From contig CAWIJJ010000006.1 in assembly GCA_963836425.1 (NCBI GenBank), positions 620,001 to 684,000 on the forward strand: a stretch of 64,000 bases of DNA. The letters run 5' to 3'. The notes under the pieces were generated by a model. The model was not told where the DNA came from. It worked only from the letters and a program-made list of their open reading frames with translations, and did not search any database. Origin of the DNA: CAWIJJ01 sp963836425. Its GTDB lineage: Bacteria > Acidobacteriota > Terriglobia > Bryobacterales > Bryobacteraceae. The position numbers were made by a program, and so were the translations under genes. Positions 1 to 9,354 of the stretch are shown here, in pieces; the first letter of the stretch is position 1, and each line of letters starts with the position of its first letter.

Positions 1-1
1 G

Positions 2-532
2 GGGAAGAACGGTCCGAAGCTGACGCCGGCGGCAGAGGACGATGCGGCGCGAGGTCCCGGGCCTGGGCGTGGTCCGGCGTTCGTGGGTCAGGACGGTAAG
101 GCCCTGCCGCGGCCTCCGGCGGGCGCGATGATGGTGCGGATGGACGGTAACGCCGGTCATCTGGAGGCGAAGAAGATCACCGTGGCCCAGTTCTGCGACA
201 TGCTTTCCAACTTCCTGGACCGGCCCGTGATCGATATGACCGATATCAAGGGGCAGTACGATATCGGGCTCGATATGTCGACGGAGGACCTGGCTTTGCG
301 CGGCGGAGTGCGGGTTGCGATGGCCGGGGCCCGAGCCGGAGCGGGAGGCGGGATGGCGGTGGGGCACGAGGGACCGGGCGGCCCGAGCGCGGAACGGCCG
401 GCCGGGGAGAGTACGCCGGGCGCCTCGATCTTCACGGCGGTGCAGGGGATGGGGCTGAAGCTCGATCCGCGGAAGGCGCCGATGGACTTTGTGGTGATCG
501 ACAAGGCTGAAAAAGTACCGACCGAGAATTGA
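2..532 (+). CDS. TIGR03435-type Solibacter protein, C-terminal part (5' end outside window)
   Basis: The frame is open from base 2 to the TGA at 530-532, so the gene starts before the window. The first residues read GKNGPKLTPA, resembling the 'VAKNGPKL' segment of TIGR03435 proteins, a family greatly expanded in Solibacter-like Acidobacteria. Further on come a 'DMLSNFLDRPVIDMT' block and a C-terminal 'LKLDPRKAPMDFVVIDKAEKVP' segment, both usual for the end of this family. An Ala/Gly/Arg-rich stretch separates the last two blocks. The function of the family is unknown. It lies directly upstream of a TonB-dependent receptor, with 14 bp between its stop and that gene's preferred ATG. Confidence 0.75.
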   Translation, partial: GKNGPKLTPAAEDDAARGPGPGRGPAFVGQDGKALPRPPAGAMMVRMDGNAGHLEAKKITVAQFCDMLSNFLDRPVIDMTDIKGQYDIGLDMSTEDLALRGGVRVAMAGARAGAGGGMAVGHEGPGGPSAERPAGESTPGASIFTAVQGMGLKLDPRKAPMDFVVIDKAEKVPTEN

Positions 533-546
533 GATTAAACGAGACC

Positions 547-3500
547 ATGCATCTTCAGGCTATTTCCAGGACTCTCAGGGCCGGTTTGGTGGCGTTGCTG
601 AGTTTCTCTCTTCTGACCGCCGCGGAGCATCGCGGGCAGGTGCGTTTCGGCGGGCTGCCGCTGCCGGGCGCGACGGTCTCCGCCGCGCAGGGGGATCAGA
701 AGAAGACCGCTATCACGGACACCGACGGCATGTACTTCTTTCCCGATCTGGCAGACGGGCTGTGGAAGGTCACGGTAGAGATGCTGTGCTTCGAACCGGC
801 CACGCTGGAGGTGGCGGTGAAGGCGGACGCACCGCCGGCGCTGTGGGATCTGAAGATGCTGCCGTTCGAGACGATCCAGGCATCGGCGCCGGCACCTCCT
901 CCGCCGCCGGCGGTAACCACGGCGATCGCCGCTCCCGCGGCCGCGGCTCCGGCTGCGGCTCCGGCGAAGAAGAACGGGAAGCCGGCTCCGGCGCCGGCCA
1001 ACACGCCGTCGGGGTTTCAGCGGACGGACGTCAACGCCTCGTCGGATGCGGCCAAGATTGCGAACGACTCGGCTTATGCGAGCGAAGCCGGACCGGCGAC
1101 GGACGACGGGTTCCTGGTGAACGGCAGCGTGAACAACGGGGCGGCCTCGCCGTTTGCGCAGTCGGGGGCATTCGGCAATAACCGGCGCGGCATCCGGTCT
1201 CTGTACAACGGCAGCCTGGGGCTGACGTTCGGCAATTCGAGCCTGAATGCGCGGGCGTACTCGTTGACGGGGCAGGACACGCCGAAGCCGGGTTACAGCC
1301 ACATGCAGGGGGTCTTCTCGTTCGGCGGGCCGGTGCGCATTCCGCGGGTGTTCTTCAAAGCGCCGCCGAACTTTTCGGTCAACTACCAGTGGAGCCGCAT
1401 CCGGACCGCCAACACGCAGACCACGCGGATGCCGACGGCGGAGGAACGGGCCGGCGACTTTTCGCAGTTGGTGGACCCGCTGGGGAATCCGATCACGCTG
1501 GTGAATCCGCTGACCGGTCAGGCGATACCGGATAACCGGATCCCGCAGAGCCTGATTTCGCCGCAGGCGCTGGCGCTGCTGCGCTTCTTCCCATCGCCGA
1601 ACTTCAACGCCGATTCGCGCTACAACTTCCAGGTGCCGCTGGTCAACAACTCGCACCAGGACGGGTTGCAGGCACGGGTGGGCAAATCGCTCGGGCGCAA
1701 GGACAACGTGCAGGGCATCTACGCCATGCAGAGCACGCGCGGGGACGGCACCAACGTGTTCGGTTTCCTGAACACGAGCGGGGGGCTGGGGATGAACGCG
1801 CAGGTGAACTGGATGCACCGCTTCACCAACCGCGTAATCGCGAACACCGGGTTTCAGTTCACGCGATCGACGAATCATGCGACGCCGTTCTTTGCATACC
1901 GGGAGAATGTTTCCGGTGACGCGGGGATCACGGGCAACAACCAGGAACCGGGCAACTGGGGCCCTCCGTCGCTGGTGTTTGCGAGCGGCATCGCTTCGTT
2001 GACGGACATTCAGCAGTCGTCGTCGCGGAACCAGACGAGCAGCCTGTCGGGTTCGCTGCTGTGGCTGTTCCGGTCGCACAACTTCACCTTCGGGGGCGAC
2101 CTGCGCAGGCTGCAATTCAACCAGTATTCGCAGCAGGACGCGCGCGGCACGTTCGTGTTCACCGGCACGGCGATCGGATCCGATTTCGCGGGTTTCCTGC
2201 TGGGCATACCGGACACGACGTCGATCGCGTTCGGCAACGCCGATAAATATTTCCGGGCGGGCTCCTACGACATCTACTTCACGGACGACTGGCGGGTGAG
2301 CCCGTCGCTGACGATCAACGCGGGGGCGCGCTGGGAGTACAACTCGCCGGTGAGCGAACTGTACGGGCGGCTGGTGAACCTGGACATCGCGCCGGGATTT
2401 GCGGCGATCGCGCCGGTGCTGGGGTCGAGCCCGACGGGGGCGCTGACGGGGCGGAAGTACCGCGGGTCGCTGATCAATCCGGACCGCAACGGGATTGCGC
2501 CGCGGATCGGGCTTTCGTGGCGGCCGATTCTGGGGTCGTCGATGATTGTGCGGGCGGGCTACGGGGTGTATTCGGACACGAGCGTGTTCATGCCGATCGT
2601 GACCCGGATGGCGCAGCAGTCGCCGTTCTCGAAGAGCCTGAATCTGCAGAACAGCCTGGCCAACCCGCTGACGCTGGCGAACGGCTTCAACGCGCCGCCG
2701 TCGCTGATTCCGAACACGTTCGCGGTGGACCCGGACTTCCGGGTGGGCTATTCGCAGAACTGGCAGCTTTCGGTGCAGCGCGACCTGCCGAGGTCGATGA
2801 TCATGACGGTGACGTACCTGGGGATCAAGGGGACGCGCGCGCAGCAGCAGTTCCTGCCCCACACGGTGCCGAACGGGGCGGCGAACCCGTGCCCGTCGTG
2901 CCCGACGGGGTACACGTACCTGACCTCCAACGGCAACTCGACGCGGAACAGCGGGACGATTCAACTGCGGCGGCGGCTGCACAACGGGTTCACGGCGCAG
3001 ATGCAGTACACGCTGTCCAAGTCGATCGACGACGCGCTGCTGGGCGGGCAGGGCGGGCAGGCGGTGATCGCGCAGGACTGGCTGAACCTGCGGGGCGAGC
3101 GCGGGCTGTCCAACTTCGACCAGCGGCACGCGCTGATGGTGCAGGCGCAATACACCACCGGAATGGGGCTGCGGGGCGGCACGCTGGTGGGCGGATGGAA
3201 GGGCGCGATGTTCAAGGACTGGACGTTCGCGGCGGTGTTGAACGTGGGCAGCGGGCATCCGCTGACGCCGGTGTACATCGCGGCGGTGAAGGGAACGGGC
3301 GTGACGGGCAGCATCCGGCCGGACTTCACGGGGGCGGATCTGTACGCGCCGCCGGCGGGATTGTATCTGAACCCGGCGGCGCTGGCGGCTCCGGCGGCGG
3401 GAGAGTGGGGCAACGCGGGACGCAATTCGATCACGGGGCCGGGGCAGTTCACGCTGAATGCCTCGCTGGCGCGGACGTTCCGGTTCAGCGACCGGATGAG

Positions 3501-3648
3501 CGCCGACTTCCGGCTGGACGCGAACAACGCCCTCAATCATCCGACGTTCCCGAGCTGGAACACTTCGATCACGAGCGCACAGTTCGGCCTGCCGCTCGCG
3601 GCCAACTCCATGCGCACCTTGCAATCCAATCTGCGAGTGAGGTTCTAA
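547..3648 (+). CDS. TonB-dependent receptor with N-terminal carboxypeptidase-regulatory domain
   Basis: Predicted outer-membrane beta-barrel receptor of the Oar/CarboxypepD_reg type common in Acidobacteria; the substrate is unknown. ATG 547 begins a clear signal peptide (LRAGLVALLSFSLLTAAEH). A TTG at 529, overlapping the previous stop, is in frame but less likely. After the signal come a beta-sandwich of the carboxypeptidase-regulatory type (about residues 25-110), a long Ala/Pro-rich linker (about 112-160), then the plug and barrel. The protein ends in LRVRF, with the terminal aromatic residue typical of BAM-assembled barrels. About 1,033 residues, normal for the group. The VWFA gene follows 4 bp downstream, suggesting one transcript. 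Confidence 0.85.
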   Translation: MHLQAISRTLRAGLVALLSFSLLTAAEHRGQVRFGGLPLPGATVSAAQGDQKKTAITDTDGMYFFPDLADGLWKVTVEMLCFEPATLEVAVKADAPPALWDLKMLPFETIQASAPAPPPPPAVTTAIAAPAAAAPAAAPAKKNGKPAPAPANTPSGFQRTDVNASSDAAKIANDSAYASEAGPATDDGFLVNGSVNNGAASPFAQSGAFGNNRRGIRSLYNGSLGLTFGNSSLNARAYSLTGQDTPKPGYSHMQGVFSFGGPVRIPRVFFKAPPNFSVNYQWSRIRTANTQTTRMPTAEERAGDFSQLVDPLGNPITLVNPLTGQAIPDNRIPQSLISPQALALLRFFPSPNFNADSRYNFQVPLVNNSHQDGLQARVGKSLGRKDNVQGIYAMQSTRGDGTNVFGFLNTSGGLGMNAQVNWMHRFTNRVIANTGFQFTRSTNHATPFFAYRENVSGDAGITGNNQEPGNWGPPSLVFASGIASLTDIQQSSSRNQTSSLSGSLLWLFRSHNFTFGGDLRRLQFNQYSQQDARGTFVFTGTAIGSDFAGFLLGIPDTTSIAFGNADKYFRAGSYDIYFTDDWRVSPSLTINAGARWEYNSPVSELYGRLVNLDIAPGFAAIAPVLGSSPTGALTGRKYRGSLINPDRNGIAPRIGLSWRPILGSSMIVRAGYGVYSDTSVFMPIVTRMAQQSPFSKSLNLQNSLANPLTLANGFNAPPSLIPNTFAVDPDFRVGYSQNWQLSVQRDLPRSMIMTVTYLGIKGTRAQQQFLPHTVPNGAANPCPSCPTGYTYLTSNGNSTRNSGTIQLRRRLHNGFTAQMQYTLSKSIDDALLGGQGGQAVIAQDWLNLRGERGLSNFDQRHALMVQAQYTTGMGLRGGTLVGGWKGAMFKDWTFAAVLNVGSGHPLTPVYIAAVKGTGVTGSIRPDFTGADLYAPPAGLYLNPAALAAPAAGEWGNAGRNSITGPGQFTLNASLARTFRFSDRMSADFRLDANNALNHPTFPSWNTSITSAQFGLPLAANSMRTLQSNLRVRF

Positions 3649-3652
3649 CCCG

Positions 3653-5752
3653 ATGCGACGAATTGCCGCAACGCTCTTATCCTGGCTGATGGTTGCCAGC
3701 GCCCAGCAGACGCCGCCACCGGCCGCCACGGCTGCGCCGCAGGAAGGGGCGGTGAAGTTCTCGAGTAACTCGCAACTGGTAGTGGAGGTGGTGACCGTCA
3801 ACGATAAAGACGGAAAGCCGATCACCGGGTTGACGGCGAAAGATTTCACGGTGACGGAGAACGGCGCGCCGCAGACGATCAAGTTCTGCGAATTCCAGAT
3901 GCTCGAGGAAGTGCCGGATCCGCCGCTGGCGGCGCTCGCGCCGCGGCCGGCCGCGGCGGCGAAGGCGGCCGAAGCGGCGCCGGTGACGCAGACGCAGATC
4001 AAGCCGGAATCGCCGGGGGACATCCGCTACCGGGACAAGCGGCTGCTGGTGATGTATTTCGACATGTCGGCGATGCCGCCGGCGGACCAGTTGCGGGCGC
4101 TCTCGGCGGCGGAGAAGTTCATTTCGAAGCAGATCCAGCCGGCGGACTTGGTAGCGGTGATGGAGTTTTCGAGCGGGGCTGTGAAGGTGCTGCAGGACTT
4201 CACCGCCGACCGCGAGTTGATGCGCGCGGCGGTGGACAAACTGGCGGCCGAAGCGCAGGGGTACGAAGACGAGGACTCGGCGGACACTGGGGCGGCGTTC
4301 GGGCAGGACGACGGCGAATTCAACCTGTTCAACACGGACCGGCAACTGGCGGCGCTACAGACGGCGGCCAAGATGCTGGGGACGTTGAACGAGAAGAAGG
4401 CGCTGATCTACTTCGCCAGCGGCATGAGGCTGAACGGGGTGGACAACCAGGCGCAACTGCGGTCCACGCTGAACGCGGCGATCCGGGCCAACGTGGCATT
4501 TTACCCGATCGACGCGCGCGGGCTGGTGGCGTCGGCGCCGCTGGGGGACGCGACGCGGGGGTCGCCGGGCGGAGTCGGGATGTACTCGGGGCAGGGGGCG
4601 TTGATGGCGATGAGCAGCTTCCAGCGCTCGCAGGACACGCTGTACGCGCTGGCGGCGGACACGGGCGGCAAGGCGCTGCTGGACTACAACGACCTTTCCA
4701 TGGGGATCGTGCAGGCGCAGAAGGCGATTTCGAGTTACTACATTATCGGGTATTACACGACCAATGAAACGCTGGACGGTAAGTTCCGGAAGATCAGTAT
4801 TACTCTGAAGGAGTATCCGCAGGCTAAGCTGGATTTCCGGCAGGGTTACTTCGCGGGCAAGGACTTTACTAAGTTCACGACCGCGGACAAAGAGCGGCAG
4901 CTCGAGGACGCGCTGATGCTGGGCGATCCGATCACCGATCTTACGATCGCGATGGAGGTGAATTACTTCCAGTTGAACCGCGCCGAGTATTATGTGCCGG
5001 TGGTGATGAAGATACCGGGGAGCGAGCTGGCGCTGGCGAAGAAGGGCGGCGCCGAGCGCAGCGTGATCGACTTTATCGGCGAGATCAAAGACGATTACGG
5101 GACTACGATTCAGAACATCCGCGACAAAGTGGAGATCAAGTTCAGCGGCGAGACGGCGGCGCAACTGGCGACGCGGCACATCGAATACGACACGGGTTAT
5201 ACATTGTTACCGGGCGCTTACACGATCAAGGTGCTGGCGCGGGACGCGGAGACGGGCCGCATCGGCACTTACATGAGCAAGTTCGTGATTCCGAACCTGA
5301 ATAAGGAGGAGAAGCGGATTCCGATCAGCTCGGTGGTGCTGAGCGGGCAGCGGGTGGCGCTGAGCGACGCGGTGTTCACGGCGGGCAAGGACAAGGAGCA
5401 GGTCAGCAATCCGCTGGTGCAGGACGGGCAGAAGCTGATTCCGAGCGTGACGCGCGTGTTCAACCGGAACCGGGACCTGTATGTTTACCTTCAGGCGTAC
5501 GAGCCGGCGGCGGAGGCGGTGCAGCCTCTGGTGGCGTTCGTCACCTTTTACCGGGGGCAGGTGAAGGCGTTCGAGACACCTCCGATGCCGGTAACGGAAG
5601 GCCTGAACAACCGGCTGAAAACGGTACCGCTGAAGCTCAGTATTTCGCTGGCGAAGCTGCCTCCGGGGCGGTACAACTGCCAGGTGACGGTGCTGGATCC
5701 GAAATCGCAGAAAGCGGCCTTCTGGCAGGCGCCGATGGCGCTGGTGCAGTAG
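3653..5752 (+). CDS. Exported VWFA-related protein (TIGR03436 type)
   Basis: 699 residues with a short signal peptide (MRRIAATLLSWLMVASAQQ). An N-terminal segment 'VNDKDGKPITGLTAKDFTVTENG' is the hallmark opening of Acidobacterial VWFA-related proteins. The von Willebrand A-like domain follows: 'LLVMYFDMSAMP' is the degenerate MIDAS region, and 'ALIYFASGM' and 'FYPIDARGL' are later core strands. The C-terminal half is beta-rich and has no function I recognise. Such proteins are thought to mediate cell-surface or periplasmic interactions. The last 81 codons are present again immediately downstream in a 273-bp tandem duplication. Confidence 0.8.
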   Translation: MRRIAATLLSWLMVASAQQTPPPAATAAPQEGAVKFSSNSQLVVEVVTVNDKDGKPITGLTAKDFTVTENGAPQTIKFCEFQMLEEVPDPPLAALAPRPAAAAKAAEAAPVTQTQIKPESPGDIRYRDKRLLVMYFDMSAMPPADQLRALSAAEKFISKQIQPADLVAVMEFSSGAVKVLQDFTADRELMRAAVDKLAAEAQGYEDEDSADTGAAFGQDDGEFNLFNTDRQLAALQTAAKMLGTLNEKKALIYFASGMRLNGVDNQAQLRSTLNAAIRANVAFYPIDARGLVASAPLGDATRGSPGGVGMYSGQGALMAMSSFQRSQDTLYALAADTGGKALLDYNDLSMGIVQAQKAISSYYIIGYYTTNETLDGKFRKISITLKEYPQAKLDFRQGYFAGKDFTKFTTADKERQLEDALMLGDPITDLTIAMEVNYFQLNRAEYYVPVVMKIPGSELALAKKGGAERSVIDFIGEIKDDYGTTIQNIRDKVEIKFSGETAAQLATRHIEYDTGYTLLPGAYTIKVLARDAETGRIGTYMSKFVIPNLNKEEKRIPISSVVLSGQRVALSDAVFTAGKDKEQVSNPLVQDGQKLIPSVTRVFNRNRDLYVYLQAYEPAAEAVQPLVAFVTFYRGQVKAFETPPMPVTEGLNNRLKTVPLKLSISLAKLPPGRYNCQVTVLDPKSQKAAFWQAPMALVQ

Positions 5753-6060
5753 GGGGCGGCAACGGAGCCGACGCGGCGGGTGGCGGAAGCGGTGCAGCCG
5801 CTGGTGGCGTTCGTAACCTTTTACCGCGGGCAGGTGAAGGCGTTCGAGACACCTCCGATGCCGGTAACGGAAGGCCTGAACAACCGGCTGAAAACGGTAC
5901 CGCTGAAGCTCAGTATTTCGCTGGCGAAGCTGCCTCCGGGGCGGTACAACTGCCAGGTGACGGTGCTGGATCCGAAATCGCAGAAAGCGGCCTTCTGGCA
6001 GGCGCCGATGGCGCTGGTGCAGTAGGCGGAGGCAACGGAGCCGACGCGGCGGGTGGCGGA
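5509..6060 (+). repeat. 273-bp tandem duplication at the VWFA gene 3' end
   Basis: Bases 5509-5781 recur at 5782-6054, and the homology runs on to 6060, so GGCGGA (5782-5787) is shared by both units as a microhomology. The offset is exactly 273 bp, 91 codons. I see six mismatches: four synonymous third-position changes packed into 5515-5554 and two in the short stretch after the stop codon. The rest is identical. Confidence 0.9.
5782..6025 (+). pseudogene. Detached copy of the VWFA protein C-terminus
   Basis: Second unit of the tandem duplication. It stays in frame with the VWFA gene, but the TAG at 5750-5752 separates it. It encodes a near-identical copy of the last 80 or so residues (VQPLVAFVTFYRGQ to the terminal ALVQ) and has its own TAG at 6023. 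There is no convincing start codon or ribosome-binding site, so it is probably not translated. Its 3' part is antisense to the C-terminal codons of the convergent gene. Confidence 0.75.
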
Positions 6061-6605
6061 ACGAAGCCAACCGGATGCGCAGGGCTCGGCATTTCAAGCA
6101 CTTCCGGCTGGCGGCCGGGCTCGGAGGGCGGTTCGGGCGCGGGCGATTCTGCGGGCGGCAGGCGCAATTCGCGGAGCACGCGCATGTACGTGCGCTGGGT
6201 AGAGTCGATGCGGCGCTGAAGGCGTCCGAGGGTTTCGACGCACTGCGTGTAGAGCTGGCCGGCGCGGTACTTGAAGTGGACGCCGCCGAATTTCTTTTCC
6301 TCGGCAGCGCGGTAGTTCCACAACTCGCTTTCGATGCGGCGGAAGCGGCGCAAAAGCCACTCGCTGTGGATGAGGATATCGACGAGCGCCCGCCGCTCGG
6401 GATCGAAGGGGCGGAAGCGGGCGTAGTATTCGGCGGTCAGCTCATCGAGCCGTTCGCGATCTTCGCCGGGGATGAGCATGGCGTTTGCGTAGATCCCGCT
6501 TTTGAGCGCGTTGTGGGAGGAGATGGCTTTGCCGGCGGCGGTTCGCGGTCCGGTGGAGTGTGCGGCATTGCGCCGGTTGCTCTCGGTTTTGGTGCGAGAA
6601 GACAT
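5910..6605 (-). CDS. Conserved hypothetical protein with NRRNAAHSTGPRT N-terminal motif
   Basis: 231 residues. The N-terminus (NRRNAAHSTGPRTAAGKA, then SSHNALKSG) is a motif of short unknown proteins found in many copies in Acidobacteria and Planctomycetes. An arginine-rich helical middle (about residues 45-140) is followed by a Pro/Ala/Ser-rich tail. The tail codons are antisense to the duplicated VWFA 3' end, so the last 39 codons overlap the opposite-strand copy; the tail is probably poorly constrained. No signal peptide and no known catalytic motif. Function unknown. Confidence 0.6.
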   Translation of the reverse strand: MSSRTKTESNRRNAAHSTGPRTAAGKAISSHNALKSGIYANAMLIPGEDRERLDELTAEYYARFRPFDPERRALVDILIHSEWLLRRFRRIESELWNYRAAEEKKFGGVHFKYRAGQLYTQCVETLGRLQRRIDSTQRTYMRVLRELRLPPAESPAPEPPSEPGRQPEVLEMPSPAHPVGFVPPPAASAPLPPPTAPAPSAPARRPLSAISDPAPSPGSCTAPEAASPAKY

Positions 6606-6853
6606 TCGCTATCAGGGTAGAACCCGAGATAGCCGCCGCAGAGGCCGCGGGATGGGAAGTGCTTGATATTTCGGGGAAAATAAATCGGGAAAACGTGTGA
6701 CGGGACCGCAGGTTACCCGGGGTAGAGCCGCACGGCCACGCTTGCCGCATGAGTTTTTGGGAGGCGGCGGGCTCAGTTTCGCCGATCGGAACCTGTCCGC
6801 GTGCTCTGCTCGAGCGGCCACCGGGTTGGTATCTAATGGGACGAAGGACTTGG

Positions 6854-9307
6854 ATGCCCGGTGCTCTCTGGCAAGACTCGCGTCATGCGATTCGCGCGTT
6901 GCGAAATGATCCCGGATTCGCCGCGGTTACCGCCTTGTCGCTCGCTCTCGGGATCGGGGCCAACACCGCGATCTTCAGTCTGATCGATGCCGTGATGCTC
7001 AAGACGCTACCGGTGAGCCACCCGGAGGAACTGCTCCAGGTGAGCGCGGGAGGAGGCGGCGGCGGGTACTTCAGCAACCTGGTCTGGGAACAGATCCGAG
7101 ACCGGCAGGACGCGTTTTCCGGAATCTTCGCCTATTGCCGGTGGGCCTTCGATCTGGCGTCTGGAGGGGAAGCACGTCAAGTGGACGGCGCGTACGTCTC
7201 GGGGCACTTTTTCGACACGTTGGGGGTGCCCGCGGTGCTCGGCCGGACCTTCACGTCCGAGGACGACCGCAGAGGCTGCGCGGGGAACGCGGTTCTCACC
7301 CACGGATTCTGGCAGCGGGAATACGGGGGCCGCACCGACATCCTCGGAAGAAGCATCTCCATCGACCGTCATCCCTTCGAAATCGTGGGTGTCAGCGCAC
7401 CAGGATTCACCGGCACGGAGGTGGGCGCCTCGCTCGATTTGATGGTGCCGTTGTGCGCGGAGAAGATCCTTCACGGCGACACCACGTTGCTGGACGCCGA
7501 CCCGTCCGGCCGCTGGCTGCGCATCCTCGGCCGGCTCAGGCCGGGCACTTCGGCGAGGCAGGCGTCCGCCCGGCTGCGCGCTCTGGCGCCTGAAGTTTTT
7601 CGCGCCACGGTTGGGTCGAAGTGGCCGGCCGAGGACCGGGAGAAGTGGCTGCGCCTCTCGTTGACGGCCGAGAGCGCCGCGACCGGGCTGTCCTATCTCC
7701 GGGAGAGTTACCGCCAGGCCCTGTTCATCCTGATGGCGATTGCAGGAATGGTGTTGCTGACCGGCTGCGCGAACATGTCAAACCTGCTGCTGGCCCGGGG
7801 AGCGGCCCGCCAACGGGAAATCGCGATTCGGGTGGCGCTGGGTTCGGGACGAGGGCGCCTGATTCGCCAGATGCTAACCGAAAGCCTCCTGCTCTCGTTG
7901 GCAGGCACTGGCCTGGGCGTGCTGCTGGCGGTGTGGGGCACCGGCCTGCTCGTCAAGTTTCTCGACGTTTCGCTCGATCTGACGCCGGACCCGCGCGTGC
8001 TCAGCTTTACCGCCGGCATGGCGCTTCTCACCGGCCTGCTGTTCGGGCTGGCGCCGGCATGGCGCGGGTCGCGCGCCGATCCGATGGCAGCCATGAAGGC
8101 AGGCTCACGTGGCTTAGTTCGGGGTTCCGGAGCCGGGTCGGGCAAGCTGCTGGTGGCGGGGCAGGTGGCTCTTTCGATGGTGCTGGTGGCGGGCGCCGGG
8201 CTGCTGGTATCGACATTCTGGCGGCTGGCCCGGCTGGACCCCGGGTTTGACGCGAGCCGCGTCCTGATTGCGGCGCTGGATCTTCGCGGCAGCGGATACA
8301 CACCGGAGCGGCGCGACGCGGTGTTCCGGCAGATTCTGGACAGCACCCGCGCAACGCCGGGCGTGCAGTCCGCAAGCCTCTCCGACTTTACTCCGATGTT
8401 CCTGGGCAGACGCATCCACGACCTGGCGATCGAAGGCGGCGACGGCCCTTCGCGCGAGGCTTCGCGGGTATTCTTCAATGCCGTCAGCGACGGGTATTTC
8501 GCGACCATGGGTACCGCGCTAGTAGCAGGCCGCGACTTCAACGGCCACGACACTCCCGCCTCGGCGGCGGTCGCGATCGTCAACCAGACCATGGCGAAGC
8601 GGTTCTTCCGCGGCAGGAGTCCTATAGGCAGGCGGTTCCGCATCCGCACCGGCGACACACCGGGCGATCCCGTGGAGATTGTAGGAGTGGTGAAGGACGC
8701 GAAGTATAGCGACTTGCGGCAGGAAATCCCGCCCACCGTTTACACCGTGTGGAGCCAGAACCATTTTCCATTCCCGAATATCGAAATACGTTCAGCCGCA
8801 GGCGCGCCCGGCGCATTGATTGCGGGGGTCAAGAGCGGGGTCGCATCGGTAGACGCCGGCATCTCGATCAAGTTCACGACCCTCGCGGACGAGGTGGCGA
8901 GAACGCTGGAGCGCGAGCGCCTGCTCGCCACGCTCGCGGGCTTTTTCGGCGGGCTGGCGTTAGTGCTTGCCATCATCGGCCTCTACGGCGTGATGTCCTA
9001 CAACGTGACGCGGCGCCGGAGCGAAATCGGTATCCGCATGGCGTTGGGCGCGGACAAATACCAGGTATTGCGGATGGTGATGGGGGAAGTGGCTGTCCTG
9101 ATTGGATCGGGGATAGCGGTGGGTTTGGGTGTCACTCTGGCAGCGACACGCCTGGTGGCGAGCTTCCTGTACGGAGTACGACCGAACGATCCCCTGACGC
9201 TGTTGGTGGCAGCGGGGATGCTGGCCGCAGCGGCAGGGGCGGCGGGCTACCTGCCGGCCCGGCGGGCATCACGGCTCGATCCAATGACGTCCCTGCGCGA
9301 GGAATAG
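6854..9307 (+). CDS. ABC transporter permease, Acidobacterial duplicated orphan permease (ADOP) type
   Basis: MacB/FtsX-like permease with two repeated halves: a first transmembrane helix with 'LSLALGIGANTAIFSLIDAVMLKTLP' character, a MacB_PCD periplasmic domain, three more helices around residues 300-420 ('NMSNLLLARGAARQREIAIRVALGSGRGR'), then a second periplasmic domain and C-terminal FtsX helices ('YNVTRRRSEIGIRMALGA'). ADOPs have no ATPase gene beside them, as here, and their transported substrate is unknown. ATG 6854 has GAAGGA five bases upstream; an in-frame ATG at 6836 is the alternative. padR follows 46 bp downstream. Confidence 0.85.
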   Translation: MPGALWQDSRHAIRALRNDPGFAAVTALSLALGIGANTAIFSLIDAVMLKTLPVSHPEELLQVSAGGGGGGYFSNLVWEQIRDRQDAFSGIFAYCRWAFDLASGGEARQVDGAYVSGHFFDTLGVPAVLGRTFTSEDDRRGCAGNAVLTHGFWQREYGGRTDILGRSISIDRHPFEIVGVSAPGFTGTEVGASLDLMVPLCAEKILHGDTTLLDADPSGRWLRILGRLRPGTSARQASARLRALAPEVFRATVGSKWPAEDREKWLRLSLTAESAATGLSYLRESYRQALFILMAIAGMVLLTGCANMSNLLLARGAARQREIAIRVALGSGRGRLIRQMLTESLLLSLAGTGLGVLLAVWGTGLLVKFLDVSLDLTPDPRVLSFTAGMALLTGLLFGLAPAWRGSRADPMAAMKAGSRGLVRGSGAGSGKLLVAGQVALSMVLVAGAGLLVSTFWRLARLDPGFDASRVLIAALDLRGSGYTPERRDAVFRQILDSTRATPGVQSASLSDFTPMFLGRRIHDLAIEGGDGPSREASRVFFNAVSDGYFATMGTALVAGRDFNGHDTPASAAVAIVNQTMAKRFFRGRSPIGRRFRIRTGDTPGDPVEIVGVVKDAKYSDLRQEIPPTVYTVWSQNHFPFPNIEIRSAAGAPGALIAGVKSGVASVDAGISIKFTTLADEVARTLERERLLATLAGFFGGLALVLAIIGLYGVMSYNVTRRRSEIGIRMALGADKYQVLRMVMGEVAVLIGSGIAVGLGVTLAATRLVASFLYGVRPNDPLTLLVAAGMLAAAAGAAGYLPARRASRLDPMTSLREE

Positions 9308-9316
9308 GCATAGTCG

Positions 9317-9354
9317 TTCGACGCGGCACAATTTCTTCGTTATAATCGAAGAAA
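9317..9354 (+). promoter_or_regulatory. padR promoter inside a perfect palindrome
   Basis: TTTCTTCG (9332-9339) and CGAAGAAA (9347-9354) form a perfect 8-bp inverted repeat around a 7-base centre that contains a consensus TATAAT (9341-9346). A weak -35 TTCGAC (9317-9322) lies 18 bp upstream. The start codon A (9354) is the last base of the palindrome, so transcription from this -10 would give an almost leaderless padR mRNA. A repressor dimer bound here would cover the -10; autoregulation by PadR is my inference. Confidence 0.65.

Noticed and set aside
535..4023. Very long minus-strand open frame of over 1,100 residues
   Set aside because: Its translation is almost only Arg/Ala/Gly/Val-type shadow of the GC-rich TonB receptor and VWFA genes; no domain or signal is visible.
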